From: Clostridia bacterium
GTDB taxonomy: Bacteria; Bacillota; Clostridia; Oscillospirales; CAG-272
Direction of reading: 5' to 3'
Length of the DNA: 33,499 nucleotides
NCBI GenBank assembly: GCA_017472285.1
Contig: JAFUQQ010000051.1
Span: 1-33,499 of the forward strand
Shown here: positions 1 to 6,185 of the stretch, piece by piece
How the letters are laid out: each line of letters opens with the position of its first letter
How positions within the stretch are numbered: the stretch's first letter is position 1
Notes under the pieces: generated by a model
Database searches by the model: none
Seen by the model: the letters and a program-made list of their open reading frames with translations, nothing else
Told to the model about the DNA's origin: nothing
Translations under genes and position numbers: made by a program

Positions 1-824
1 ATGAAGCTACTTTGGATGACAACCCGTTTAGGTATTGTGGAGAGTATTACGACAAAGAAACCAAAACTATTTATCTCCGTGCAAGGTATTACAATGCTGA
101 GCAAGCTCGTTTCACGCAAGAAGACCCGATTAGAGATGGATATAATTGGTATTCGTATTGCGGTGGAAATCCTGTCAATTTCATTGACCCGACAGGATAT
201 GCAGTTGCTTCCTGTTTTGGCGATATTCCGGACTTGCTTGGCGGAGGAAATGATGTTCTGTCCTATGGATTGTGCGGTGGTGGCGATGGTAGTGCCAATA
301 ATAGCGTTACTAATTATGGTTATGCCACTGAGCCTACAATTCCTGAATTTATAGAAGAGCCTATAGATGGGACATATTCAGTAGGGTTATGTGGAAGTGC
401 TTCTTGGAGTCACATTGGTATTAATGGTCAAATCGGTTTGTCATTTGATGCAAAAGGTAATGTTGCTATTCAAGGTAGTGTATCTTTAGAAGTGACAACC
501 AGTTCGGATGCTGCTGTTAATGGCGGAGTATATCAAACGATTACAAATGCACCTGATATCACTAAACTTGAAGATCAAGGCTCTGCCTTTGGAACCACAA
601 TTTCTGTCCCTATCAAAGGTCCGCTTGCACTCAATGCCGGAACCGATGTTAATATTATACCCGATGAAGAAGCAGATACTTATTATTGGGGACTAACTTC
701 GGTGAGAGGTATAGGATATTCACCAAAACCTAGCGCAGAAGCACACTTTTCTCATGGTACAACGAAAACATTGGTTAGTTTTAACATATTTAAGATTTGG
801 GATGATATATATAATGGAAAGTAA
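1..824 (+). CDS. RHS-repeat protein, C-terminal part (5' end outside window)
   Basis: The frame is open from the window edge (first full codon at base 3), so the gene is cut at its 5' side. The first 60 or so residues are the RHS repeat-associated core: RARYYNAEQARFTQEDPIRDG followed by NPVNFIDPTGY, the usual hinge after which RHS and YD-repeat proteins switch to a variable C-terminal domain. RHS shells are large secreted or surface-delivered beta-cage proteins that enclose this domain. Here it is about 200 residues, Gly/Ser/Thr rich, with alternating beta-strand-like segments (IGLSFDAKGNVAIQGSVSLEV) and the end FNIFKIWDDIYNGK. I recognise no nuclease, deaminase or ADP-ribosyltransferase motif in it, so its activity is unassigned. 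It ends in TAA, 43 bases before the next gene. The RHS core is certain; toxin function is inference. Confidence 0.88.
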   Translation, partial: EATLDDNPFRYCGEYYDKETKTIYLRARYYNAEQARFTQEDPIRDGYNWYSYCGGNPVNFIDPTGYAVASCFGDIPDLLGGGNDVLSYGLCGGGDGSANNSVTNYGYATEPTIPEFIEEPIDGTYSVGLCGSASWSHIGINGQIGLSFDAKGNVAIQGSVSLEVTTSSDAAVNGGVYQTITNAPDITKLEDQGSAFGTTISVPIKGPLALNAGTDVNIIPDEEADTYYWGLTSVRGIGYSPKPSAEAHFSHGTTKTLVSFNIFKIWDDIYNGK

Positions 825-867
825 GTTTCGGTAAACTGTACATTGTATTTTTGAAAGGAATGTTTTT

Positions 868-1611
868 ATGACAAAATGGAAAACCGTGACGATTCTTTGC
901 ATTCTTATCTTTGCCATATTTACAATCAAGATATATGCAAGTGATTTTTTCGATTCTTTTGATACTGTTGAACTTACTGATGATCAACAGCAACGGATTT
1001 GGAGAGATAGCAAAATCAGAAAACTTGGTACAAGATCTGCCATTGAGCATCCTTCTCCGATCATAAATTTCGATGTATCAGAATCAGGATTGATTGTTTT
1101 GGCACTTGAAGGAGATCAGATTTTGGTTCTTGACAGTAGCGGAAATCCGATACAATCATTTACCTTTGATAGAGAAGGCTCCTATTGTGTTGGGTGGAAT
1201 AAAGAAAACATCTTATTGTATAGTAATAGAAGCGATATATTTATAGAGTTTTCTCTTGACGGCGAATTTATTGATATGATAAAACATGAGCCTCAGTCTT
1301 GGAAAAGTTCCGCTTTTATAAGCGATTGGCAGGATATTCGATCGATTACTTTTGATGGCAATACCTATACGATTGAAAATCGTGCAGGGGTTTTTAATCT
1401 CTTGACTGCTCAACGGTATGCAAAATTGTATAAGACCGATTCTGACGGTAATGAAATCGTTTTATATGATGCGACCAAGCAGCTGTGGTCATCTATTATC
1501 TTAACGATAGGAGGTATTCATCTGTTTGTAGCCATTGTTTTAAACGTAATGGTATATCAATACGAAAAAGATATCAAAAAAACAAAGGGTGATAGCAATA
1601 TAAAACTCTAA
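868..1611 (+). CDS. Membrane-anchored protein downstream of RHS gene, candidate immunity/partner protein
   Basis: 247 residues, family not recognised. An N-terminal hydrophobic segment (about residues 6-25, VTILCILIFAIFTIKIYA) looks like a signal anchor or signal peptide. A second hydrophobic stretch near the C-terminus (about 207-231, WSSIILTIGGIHLFVAIVLN) is followed by a lysine-rich tail. The middle is beta-rich with blade-like runs such as LVLDSSGNPIQSFTFD, suggesting a small propeller-like extracytoplasmic domain. The start ATG has a good ribosome binding site (GAAAGGAA) and lies 43 bases after the RHS stop, so the two are probably one transcript ending at the terminator at 1633-1666. 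Position right after a polymorphic-toxin C-terminus is what immunity proteins show, but position alone supports this. Composition is more AT-rich than the phage genes that follow. Confidence 0.6.
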   Translation: MTKWKTVTILCILIFAIFTIKIYASDFFDSFDTVELTDDQQQRIWRDSKIRKLGTRSAIEHPSPIINFDVSESGLIVLALEGDQILVLDSSGNPIQSFTFDREGSYCVGWNKENILLYSNRSDIFIEFSLDGEFIDMIKHEPQSWKSSAFISDWQDIRSITFDGNTYTIENRAGVFNLLTAQRYAKLYKTDSDGNEIVLYDATKQLWSSIILTIGGIHLFVAIVLNVMVYQYEKDIKKTKGDSNIKL

Positions 1612-1632
1612 AGAGTAGAATATGAGAAATTA

Positions 1633-1666
1633 CCCCAGCATATCCCAAAATGTGCTGGGGATTTTT
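1633..1666 (+). terminator. Intrinsic terminator of the RHS operon
   Basis: The perfect 8-bp stem CCCCAGCA / TGCTGGGG (1633-1640 with 1653-1660) can be extended two pairs inward and is followed by ATTTTT. It sits 21 bases after the stop codon of the preceding gene, so it separates the RHS unit from the phage control region. Confidence 0.85.
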
Positions 1667-1667
1667 C

Positions 1668-1717
1668 TGTAAAATCTCATTATGTAAAACCTTGTAATTT
1701 TGTGTAAAAATGTAAAA
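1668..1717 (+). repeat. Phased TGTAAAA direct repeats upstream of promoter
   Basis: Four exact TGTAAAA copies lie at 1668, 1683, 1703 and 1711, with a near copy TGTAATT at 1693. The copies from 1683 on are spaced 10, 10 and 8 bases apart, roughly one helical turn, immediately upstream of the promoter at 1742-1770. They could be activator sites or an AT-rich upstream element; nothing in the window identifies a protein that binds them. Confidence 0.5.
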
Positions 1718-1733
1718 AATGTGATATTGAATG

Positions 1734-1746
1734 GTCAACTGTTGAC
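1734..1746. promoter_or_regulatory. Palindromic operator candidate over the -35 box
   Basis: GTCAACTGTTGAC is a perfect 13-bp palindrome around a central T. Its right half overlaps five of the six bases of the -35 hexamer TTGACA. A dimeric repressor bound here would occlude RNA polymerase. No regulator gene is present in the window. Confidence 0.5.
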
Positions 1747-1770
1747 ATTCTTGCGTTTTTATGCTATGAT
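1742..1770 (+). promoter_or_regulatory. Strong sigma-A type promoter for the phage gene array
   Basis: TTGACA (1742-1747), a 17-base spacer and TATGAT (1765-1770) form a near-consensus housekeeping promoter. The predicted start of transcription is near A1777. It is the best promoter I can see in the window and points towards the phage genes. Confidence 0.8.
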
Positions 1771-1776
1771 AACCAT

Positions 1777-1933
1777 ATCAAAACCGAATAACAAAATCGA
1801 CACACCTTGGAGCTTTGTTCTCCGCCTCGTGCCTGCCCAATCAATTTCCTCTCGAAAATGAATGATGCGAGGGGTGCTGTCGTTATGCCCGAAAGGAAGC
1901 CGAATTGGTTGGATAAACCAATTCGGCTTTTTG
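1777..1933 (+). ncRNA. Leader RNA ending in an intrinsic terminator (attenuator or small RNA)
   Basis: From the predicted start near 1777 to the terminator is about 155 nt with no convincing gene. Local stems are visible: GGAG/CTCC near the 5' part, and CCTCTCG with CGAGGGG (one wobble pair) in the middle. The transcript ends in the hairpin at 1898-1928. An ATG at 1885, preceded by GAGGGG (1869-1874), opens a frame running through the terminator stem (MPERKPNWLDKPIRLFV...), which could be a leader peptide. I do not recognise a known riboswitch class. Either a stand-alone small RNA or a conditional terminator controlling the late genes would fit. Confidence 0.5.
1898..1933 (+). terminator. Strong intrinsic terminator inside the 5' leader
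   Basis: A perfect 13-bp stem (AGCCGAATTGGTT 1898-1910 with 1916-1928), a 5-base loop GGATA and a run of T follow. It lies between a strong promoter and the first phage gene at 1977, so expression of the array from that promoter requires read-through, antitermination or a further promoter. Confidence 0.85.
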
Positions 1934-1976
1934 TATTGTCTGCGATATTCAAAAAAATAAGAAAAGAGGAAAAACG

Positions 1977-2612
1977 ATGGAAGAAAATAAAAATCACACA
2001 AAAAAGAAAGAAACGGAAAACGAAGGAACGTATTCCAGATCGGAAGTTCAGAAAATGATTGCGGATGCGGTTGCTGCTGCGCTTGCTAACGTACAGAAAA
2101 ACAACAATACGGTTCGTGTGGAAGAATACGTCACGCTGATGTATCTCGGTAATATTGCCGAAGGTACGGTTGTGACGATGGGGAAACTCGGTCAGTTTTA
2201 TAAATCGGGAGATACCCGTGACATTCCCAAACGGGATTTCTTGCAGAATATGGATATCCGTCTTACCAAAATGCTGGAAAGCAGACAAATTTTGGTTCTC
2301 TCCGGTTTGGATGACCGTGAAAGAGAACGCTACGGTTTGCTTTATGCAGATGGGGAAGTTTTAACAAGAGAGCAATTTGACAAGATTCTTTCTTATTCCG
2401 ATAAACAGATTACGGAAATTTTCTCGCTGCTTTGTCCCGAACATCAAAAAATGGTTGCCGGAAAAATCATGAACGCATATTTTGAAAATCATGACAACCG
2501 CATTACACCCGAACGTGTGAAAAAATTGCAATCGATTTCCAAAAAAACAAAAAAAGACGGTTTTTTCATTCCCGTAATCGAGGCGATGGGCGATGACTTC
2601 AAAAAAGACTGA
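1977..2612 (+). CDS. Conserved phage protein of unknown function, first gene of the late array
   Basis: 211 residues. The start ATG is preceded by AGAGGA. The N-terminus is short, charged and lysine-rich (about residues 1-20), followed by an Ala-rich helix (VQKMIADAVAAALANVQKN). A compact region has the pattern VTLMYLGNIAEGTVVTMGKL and later LSGLDDRERERYGLLYADGE and NAYFENHDNRIT. I recall similar proteins as uncharacterised genes in Firmicutes phages but know no function. Position before the portal genes would fit a small-terminase or head-assembly accessory role, which is only a guess. It overlaps the next gene by 20 bases. Confidence 0.7.
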   Translation: MEENKNHTKKKETENEGTYSRSEVQKMIADAVAAALANVQKNNNTVRVEEYVTLMYLGNIAEGTVVTMGKLGQFYKSGDTRDIPKRDFLQNMDIRLTKMLESRQILVLSGLDDRERERYGLLYADGEVLTREQFDKILSYSDKQITEIFSLLCPEHQKMVAGKIMNAYFENHDNRITPERVKKLQSISKKTKKDGFFIPVIEAMGDDFKKD

Positions 2613-3684
2613 TTTCTTTTGTGCATCCTGCGGTGCAAAGCTGACAAGCGAAAACAGCCGTGAAGTCAATGAAAAAACAATTGAAAACGGAATCGCTCCT
2701 TTTTGCCTTGAATGTGAAGCCAAATATTTCCGTCAGTTTGCCGCCGCCAACGGCATACATCTCGGTCTTTTTTATACTTGCCTGAAATTTGACGTGCCAC
2801 TCGAACCGCTTCTGCTCCCGGATCATTTTGGCAATGATGATTTTTTGAAAAATTGCGGCGAAAAAAGCCGCTGGCATTACTATATCCATTTGTTGATGGA
2901 TTCACAAAAATATCAGACGGAAGAAGGTATACGCGGATTTCACAACGGTATTTCCGATCTTCTTCGTATTTTCGGCAGAAATTTTTCAGAAAAAGATTTT
3001 GCAAAATACGTACTCTTTGAACGTGAAAGAATCGGCAATCTGCAAGGCACCGAGCAACAACGCGAGCGATGGGGAACGGAAAATCTCTGGCGCGGGTTTT
3101 CCGTTACTTCTGCCGTCTATGACGAGCTTGACAGAATGTATGAAAACCGACTTGCTTCCTATAAGGGACAGACGATCACGCCTCAGATGGATGATACCAT
3201 TATCAAAGTCTGCAAATGGAATCTTGTGATCTCACATCTGTTTCAGAACGGAGATGCAAAAACCGCAAAAGACGTTCAATCCATGGTGGATGCTGTTCTT
3301 GCCGCCGAGCAGATGCGCAAAAAAGATGAAAAACCGATGGAAGCTTTTCGCTTTGATGCACAGGTCAAGGCTCTGGAAGATATGGGCTTTATGGAAGACG
3401 GAAAACTTTTAACATTGGACGGTGTGCAAAAGGTACTTTTTGAAAAGTTTATCAAAAAGAAAAAATATGCTTATTCCGTTGACGTACTGGATCACGTAAT
3501 TGAAGATATTTACAACACGATGCGCGCCAATGCCGATCTGATGATCGAAACCGAGCTTCCCGAAGAACTGATGCCAAAAGACTTTTTCGGAGAATTTGAA
3601 GAAAATGAAACCGAGGAAGAAAAAACAAATAAACGCTTTGCGGGACTTACGAAGGTAGACTATCAAACGAAAGAAAAACAATGA
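2593..3684 (+). CDS. Unknown phage protein with N-terminal zinc ribbon
   Basis: 363 residues. The N-terminus carries two CxxC knuckles (C10/C13 and C38/C41), a four-cysteine zinc-ribbon arrangement usually used for nucleic-acid or protein binding. The rest is mainly helical with no catalytic motif I can name. A lysine-rich stretch (FEKFIKKKKYAY, about residues 282-293) and an acidic C-terminal part (FGEFEENETEEEK) follow. It starts inside the end of the preceding gene and ends ATGA-coupled to the next, so it is translated in the same operon. Lying just before the portal gene, it could act in packaging-site recognition in place of a small terminase, but no helix-turn-helix is obvious. Function unassigned. 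Confidence 0.7.
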   Translation: MTSKKTDFFCASCGAKLTSENSREVNEKTIENGIAPFCLECEAKYFRQFAAANGIHLGLFYTCLKFDVPLEPLLLPDHFGNDDFLKNCGEKSRWHYYIHLLMDSQKYQTEEGIRGFHNGISDLLRIFGRNFSEKDFAKYVLFERERIGNLQGTEQQRERWGTENLWRGFSVTSAVYDELDRMYENRLASYKGQTITPQMDDTIIKVCKWNLVISHLFQNGDAKTAKDVQSMVDAVLAAEQMRKKDEKPMEAFRFDAQVKALEDMGFMEDGKLLTLDGVQKVLFEKFIKKKKYAYSVDVLDHVIEDIYNTMRANADLMIETELPEELMPKDFFGEFEENETEEEKTNKRFAGLTKVDYQTKEKQ

Positions 3685-4055
3685 AAACATACACTCTTTA
3701 CGTTGGGAGATATCAGAAATTGCCCGAAGATATCCGTTATTCCTTTTATGATGCCGAAGCAAAAGAACTTTTGATTCTGACGGAAAATGATCCTCCCCGC
3801 GATTTTATTTTTGTCCCCGATTCGCATCTTTCTTTTCTGACGAAATCGGAGCGGGAATGGCTTTTTGCCTGCAAGCTGAAAATCAATGCGGAATTTGTAA
3901 AAAACAATGAAAAGGAATTGACGGAATATGCGGAGGTTTTCCTTGATACTCTGGAAACAGCTCTAAATGAATTGGAACCAAAAAAGAAAGGAGGATGTGA
4001 TGGAGAAAAACGAAAAGAAAACGAACTCGTATGCTCCGTTGATACAAAGATATAA
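3681..4055 (+). CDS. Small hypothetical phage protein
   Basis: 124 residues, ATGA-coupled to the preceding gene and overlapping the start of the portal gene by 56 bases. It begins MKTYTLYVGRYQKLPEDIR, looks globular over about residues 1-75, then helical and charged, with a lysine/glutamate-rich end. No motif or family recognised. The heavy overlap with both neighbours suggests translational coupling rather than an independent gene. Confidence 0.6.
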   Translation: MKTYTLYVGRYQKLPEDIRYSFYDAEAKELLILTENDPPRDFIFVPDSHLSFLTKSEREWLFACKLKINAEFVKNNEKELTEYAEVFLDTLETALNELEPKKKGGCDGEKRKENELVCSVDTKI

Positions 4056-5697
4056 CGAGATGGCAAACCGCATTTCTTCCATGCCTGCCGAAGCGGTTTA
4101 TCAAGCGTTCGGCGCTATGGGGCAGACGTTTGCCAATATGCCGCAGATTCAAAACCGAAGAATCAAGGGGATTTCTTCTCTCCCCTTTGATTACACGAAA
4201 GAAGATATCGGAGAATTCTTACGCAATCCTTACGTCAGTGAAAAACCGCTTCGGCAGACGGCACAGACACTCAAATGGACGGCATATCCTTTTTTCAAGA
4301 TCGCAAAGACGTATCAGGATATTCCGACGTATCGGTATCTTACAAAACCGCTTTATCTTTCGGCGGAAGATGCCGAGAGCAAAGAATTTTTAAGAGAATT
4401 CACGCTTCTTGATAAATTTTCAAAAACGCTCCGTCCCGATATTTGTGCGCATAAAATCACAGGTGAGGCAATCACGCTTGGCAAAGTGTTTTACACGCTT
4501 CGTGCGGAGGTGGACAAGATTCATGGCAGCGTTTCTTATGCATTTATGCAGCAACTTCCGTCCGACTTTTGTCATATCGTCGGATATAACAACGTAAGCG
4601 GTTATACCGTTTCTTTTGATATGATGTATTTTTTACAGCCGGGAACGGACGTGACACAATTTGGGGATCTGTTTTTGCCCTATATCGATGATTTTTCAAA
4701 AATTTTCCGAAAAAAGAAAAAAGATAAATTCGTTTATGCTTCCAAGGAGGAAAATTTTGATGTTTTCCCCGAAAATTACCGAAAGGGAATGCAAGGGAAT
4801 CCCAGAATGTTTATGCAGAACGGACGGTGGTTTTATTACATTTCGCTCCCCATTGACAGCGTTTGGACCTTTGAAATCGACGATACTACGCCTGCCGTGG
4901 CAAGCCCGCTTGCGGGACTGATGCTGACTTATGCCCAACAAAGCGATTATGAGGCGGCACAGCTTTCTTTGATTCTGAATCCTCTCATCAAGATTTTTAC
5001 GGGTGAAATTCCTTATTTTGACGATGACGGAAGCAGAACGGAAGATACTTACAAGCTTTCTCAAGGCGGAAGATTTCTTTTTGAATCGCTTTTTGCGCAA
5101 ATGATGGCATCTTCCAACACGGGCGGCACGGCTTTCTTTACAGCTCCTGTGGAAAACATCAAAAGCCATGATTTTTCCGAATCCGCGAATGCCAACGAAA
5201 TTTCGGAATCTTTTAACCGTTACGGTATGGAAAAAGCGGGACTTTCCTCCTTGCTTCCCGTTGCGGAGGATGTCAAGGCGGCACAAGTTGACGCTTCGAT
5301 GAAGATCGAAAGCCGTTTTTCTTCCGCTACGATCTATGCGCAATTTGAGCGGATGATGAACAGCTTTTACCGCTCGCTTTCTCTCAGATATGATTTTTCC
5401 TTTCATATGTTTGGAACGATCTTTAATGAAAAGGGGCTTCGTGAAAATGCAGAGAAGCAGATTTCAAGGGGTGATCTGACAGGATATCTGACGGAAGCGG
5501 CACTGGACGGCGAAAGTATTCTGGATAAACTTTCTTCTTTGCGTATGGTGAAAGCATGGAAAATGACTTCTATTTTTGAAATTCCCGAAACGGCATATAC
5601 GCAGAGTGCAAAGACGGGCGGCAGACCGAAATCGGACGATCTTTCCGAGGCGAAGGAAAAAAGCATGGATGCGGGTTACAGTGAGGTGGATATATGA
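4000..5697 (+). CDS. Portal protein
   Basis: 565 residues. The start at ATG 4000 is chosen because a near-perfect AAAGGAGG lies at 3987-3994; an in-frame ATG at 3967 lacks one. Portal proteins form the dodecameric DNA gate at one capsid vertex and dock the terminase. Here the length, the position before protease and capsid genes, and the internal pattern LPSDFCHIVGYNNVSGYTVSF (about residues 185-205) followed by a lysine-rich stretch, a clip-like segment and a long helical crown-side C-terminus (from about residue 425, AEDVKAAQVDASMKIESRFS) match portal proteins of Firmicutes siphoviruses. The C-terminus is hydrophilic and probably faces the capsid interior. It ends ATGA-coupled to the RuvC-like gene. 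Family assignment is by pattern from memory. Confidence 0.78.
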   Translation: MEKNEKKTNSYAPLIQRYNEMANRISSMPAEAVYQAFGAMGQTFANMPQIQNRRIKGISSLPFDYTKEDIGEFLRNPYVSEKPLRQTAQTLKWTAYPFFKIAKTYQDIPTYRYLTKPLYLSAEDAESKEFLREFTLLDKFSKTLRPDICAHKITGEAITLGKVFYTLRAEVDKIHGSVSYAFMQQLPSDFCHIVGYNNVSGYTVSFDMMYFLQPGTDVTQFGDLFLPYIDDFSKIFRKKKKDKFVYASKEENFDVFPENYRKGMQGNPRMFMQNGRWFYYISLPIDSVWTFEIDDTTPAVASPLAGLMLTYAQQSDYEAAQLSLILNPLIKIFTGEIPYFDDDGSRTEDTYKLSQGGRFLFESLFAQMMASSNTGGTAFFTAPVENIKSHDFSESANANEISESFNRYGMEKAGLSSLLPVAEDVKAAQVDASMKIESRFSSATIYAQFERMMNSFYRSLSLRYDFSFHMFGTIFNEKGLRENAEKQISRGDLTGYLTEAALDGESILDKLSSLRMVKAWKMTSIFEIPETAYTQSAKTGGRPKSDDLSEAKEKSMDAGYSEVDI

Positions 5698-6185
5698 AAA
5701 TTCTTGCGATTGATCCCGGCGATATAAAAAGCGGTTACGCGCTTTTGCAAATGCCCGATTTCAAACTGATTTCGTTTGGAAAAGAGGAAAATACAGAACT
5801 TCGGTCCTTGCTTCCGAGGCTGAAAGAAAATTGTGATTTCGTTGCTTGTGAGATGATCGCTTCTTACGGGATGGCGGTCGGACGCAACGTATTCGATACC
5901 TGTGTCTGGATCGGCAGATTTCGTGAACTTCTGGGAAATCTCCATTATATTTACCGCAAAGACGAAAAAATCTGTCTTTGCGGGGATATGAAAGCCAAAG
6001 ATGCCAATATCAGACAGGCGCTCATCGACCGTTACGCAAAATTTGATCTCAAAAACGGAAAAGGTACCAAAAAATGTCCCGATGCTTTTTACGGTGTTTC
6101 CGGTGACGTTTGGGCGGCGATTGCCGTGGGTGTTGCTTTTTATGAAACGGAAAGGGGGTATATCGCCTATGAAAACCCAAATTGA
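5694..6185 (+). CDS. RuvC-like RNase H-fold nuclease (Holliday-junction resolvase type)
   Basis: 163 residues, starting in an ATGA overlap with the portal gene. The N-terminus MKILAIDPGDIKSGYALL is the RuvC first strand with catalytic Asp7 in the DPG motif. A central strand carries Glu53 (VACEMIASYGM) and the C-terminal helix has Asp138 (SGDVWAAIAVGVAFYE), giving the D-E-D metal-binding set of RuvC-type resolvases at the usual spacing. Length fits the RuvC family (about 160-190). Such enzymes cut branched DNA; in phages they may remove branches before or during packaging, which would explain its place between portal and protease genes. Host RuvC is normally next to ruvA/ruvB, so this is a phage version. 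Confidence 0.82.
   Translation: MKILAIDPGDIKSGYALLQMPDFKLISFGKEENTELRSLLPRLKENCDFVACEMIASYGMAVGRNVFDTCVWIGRFRELLGNLHYIYRKDEKICLCGDMKAKDANIRQALIDRYAKFDLKNGKGTKKCPDAFYGVSGDVWAAIAVGVAFYETERGYIAYENPN

Noticed and set aside
1807..2058. Full 83-aa forward frame through the leader as a normal gene
   Set aside because: A TTG start without ribosome binding site, passing through a terminator and into the next gene. Only the short leader-peptide reading from ATG 1885 is kept, as a hypothesis.
1764..2288. 174-aa antisense ORF across leader and first phage gene
   Set aside because: It covers the promoter, terminator and a well-supported forward gene, and has no start signals.
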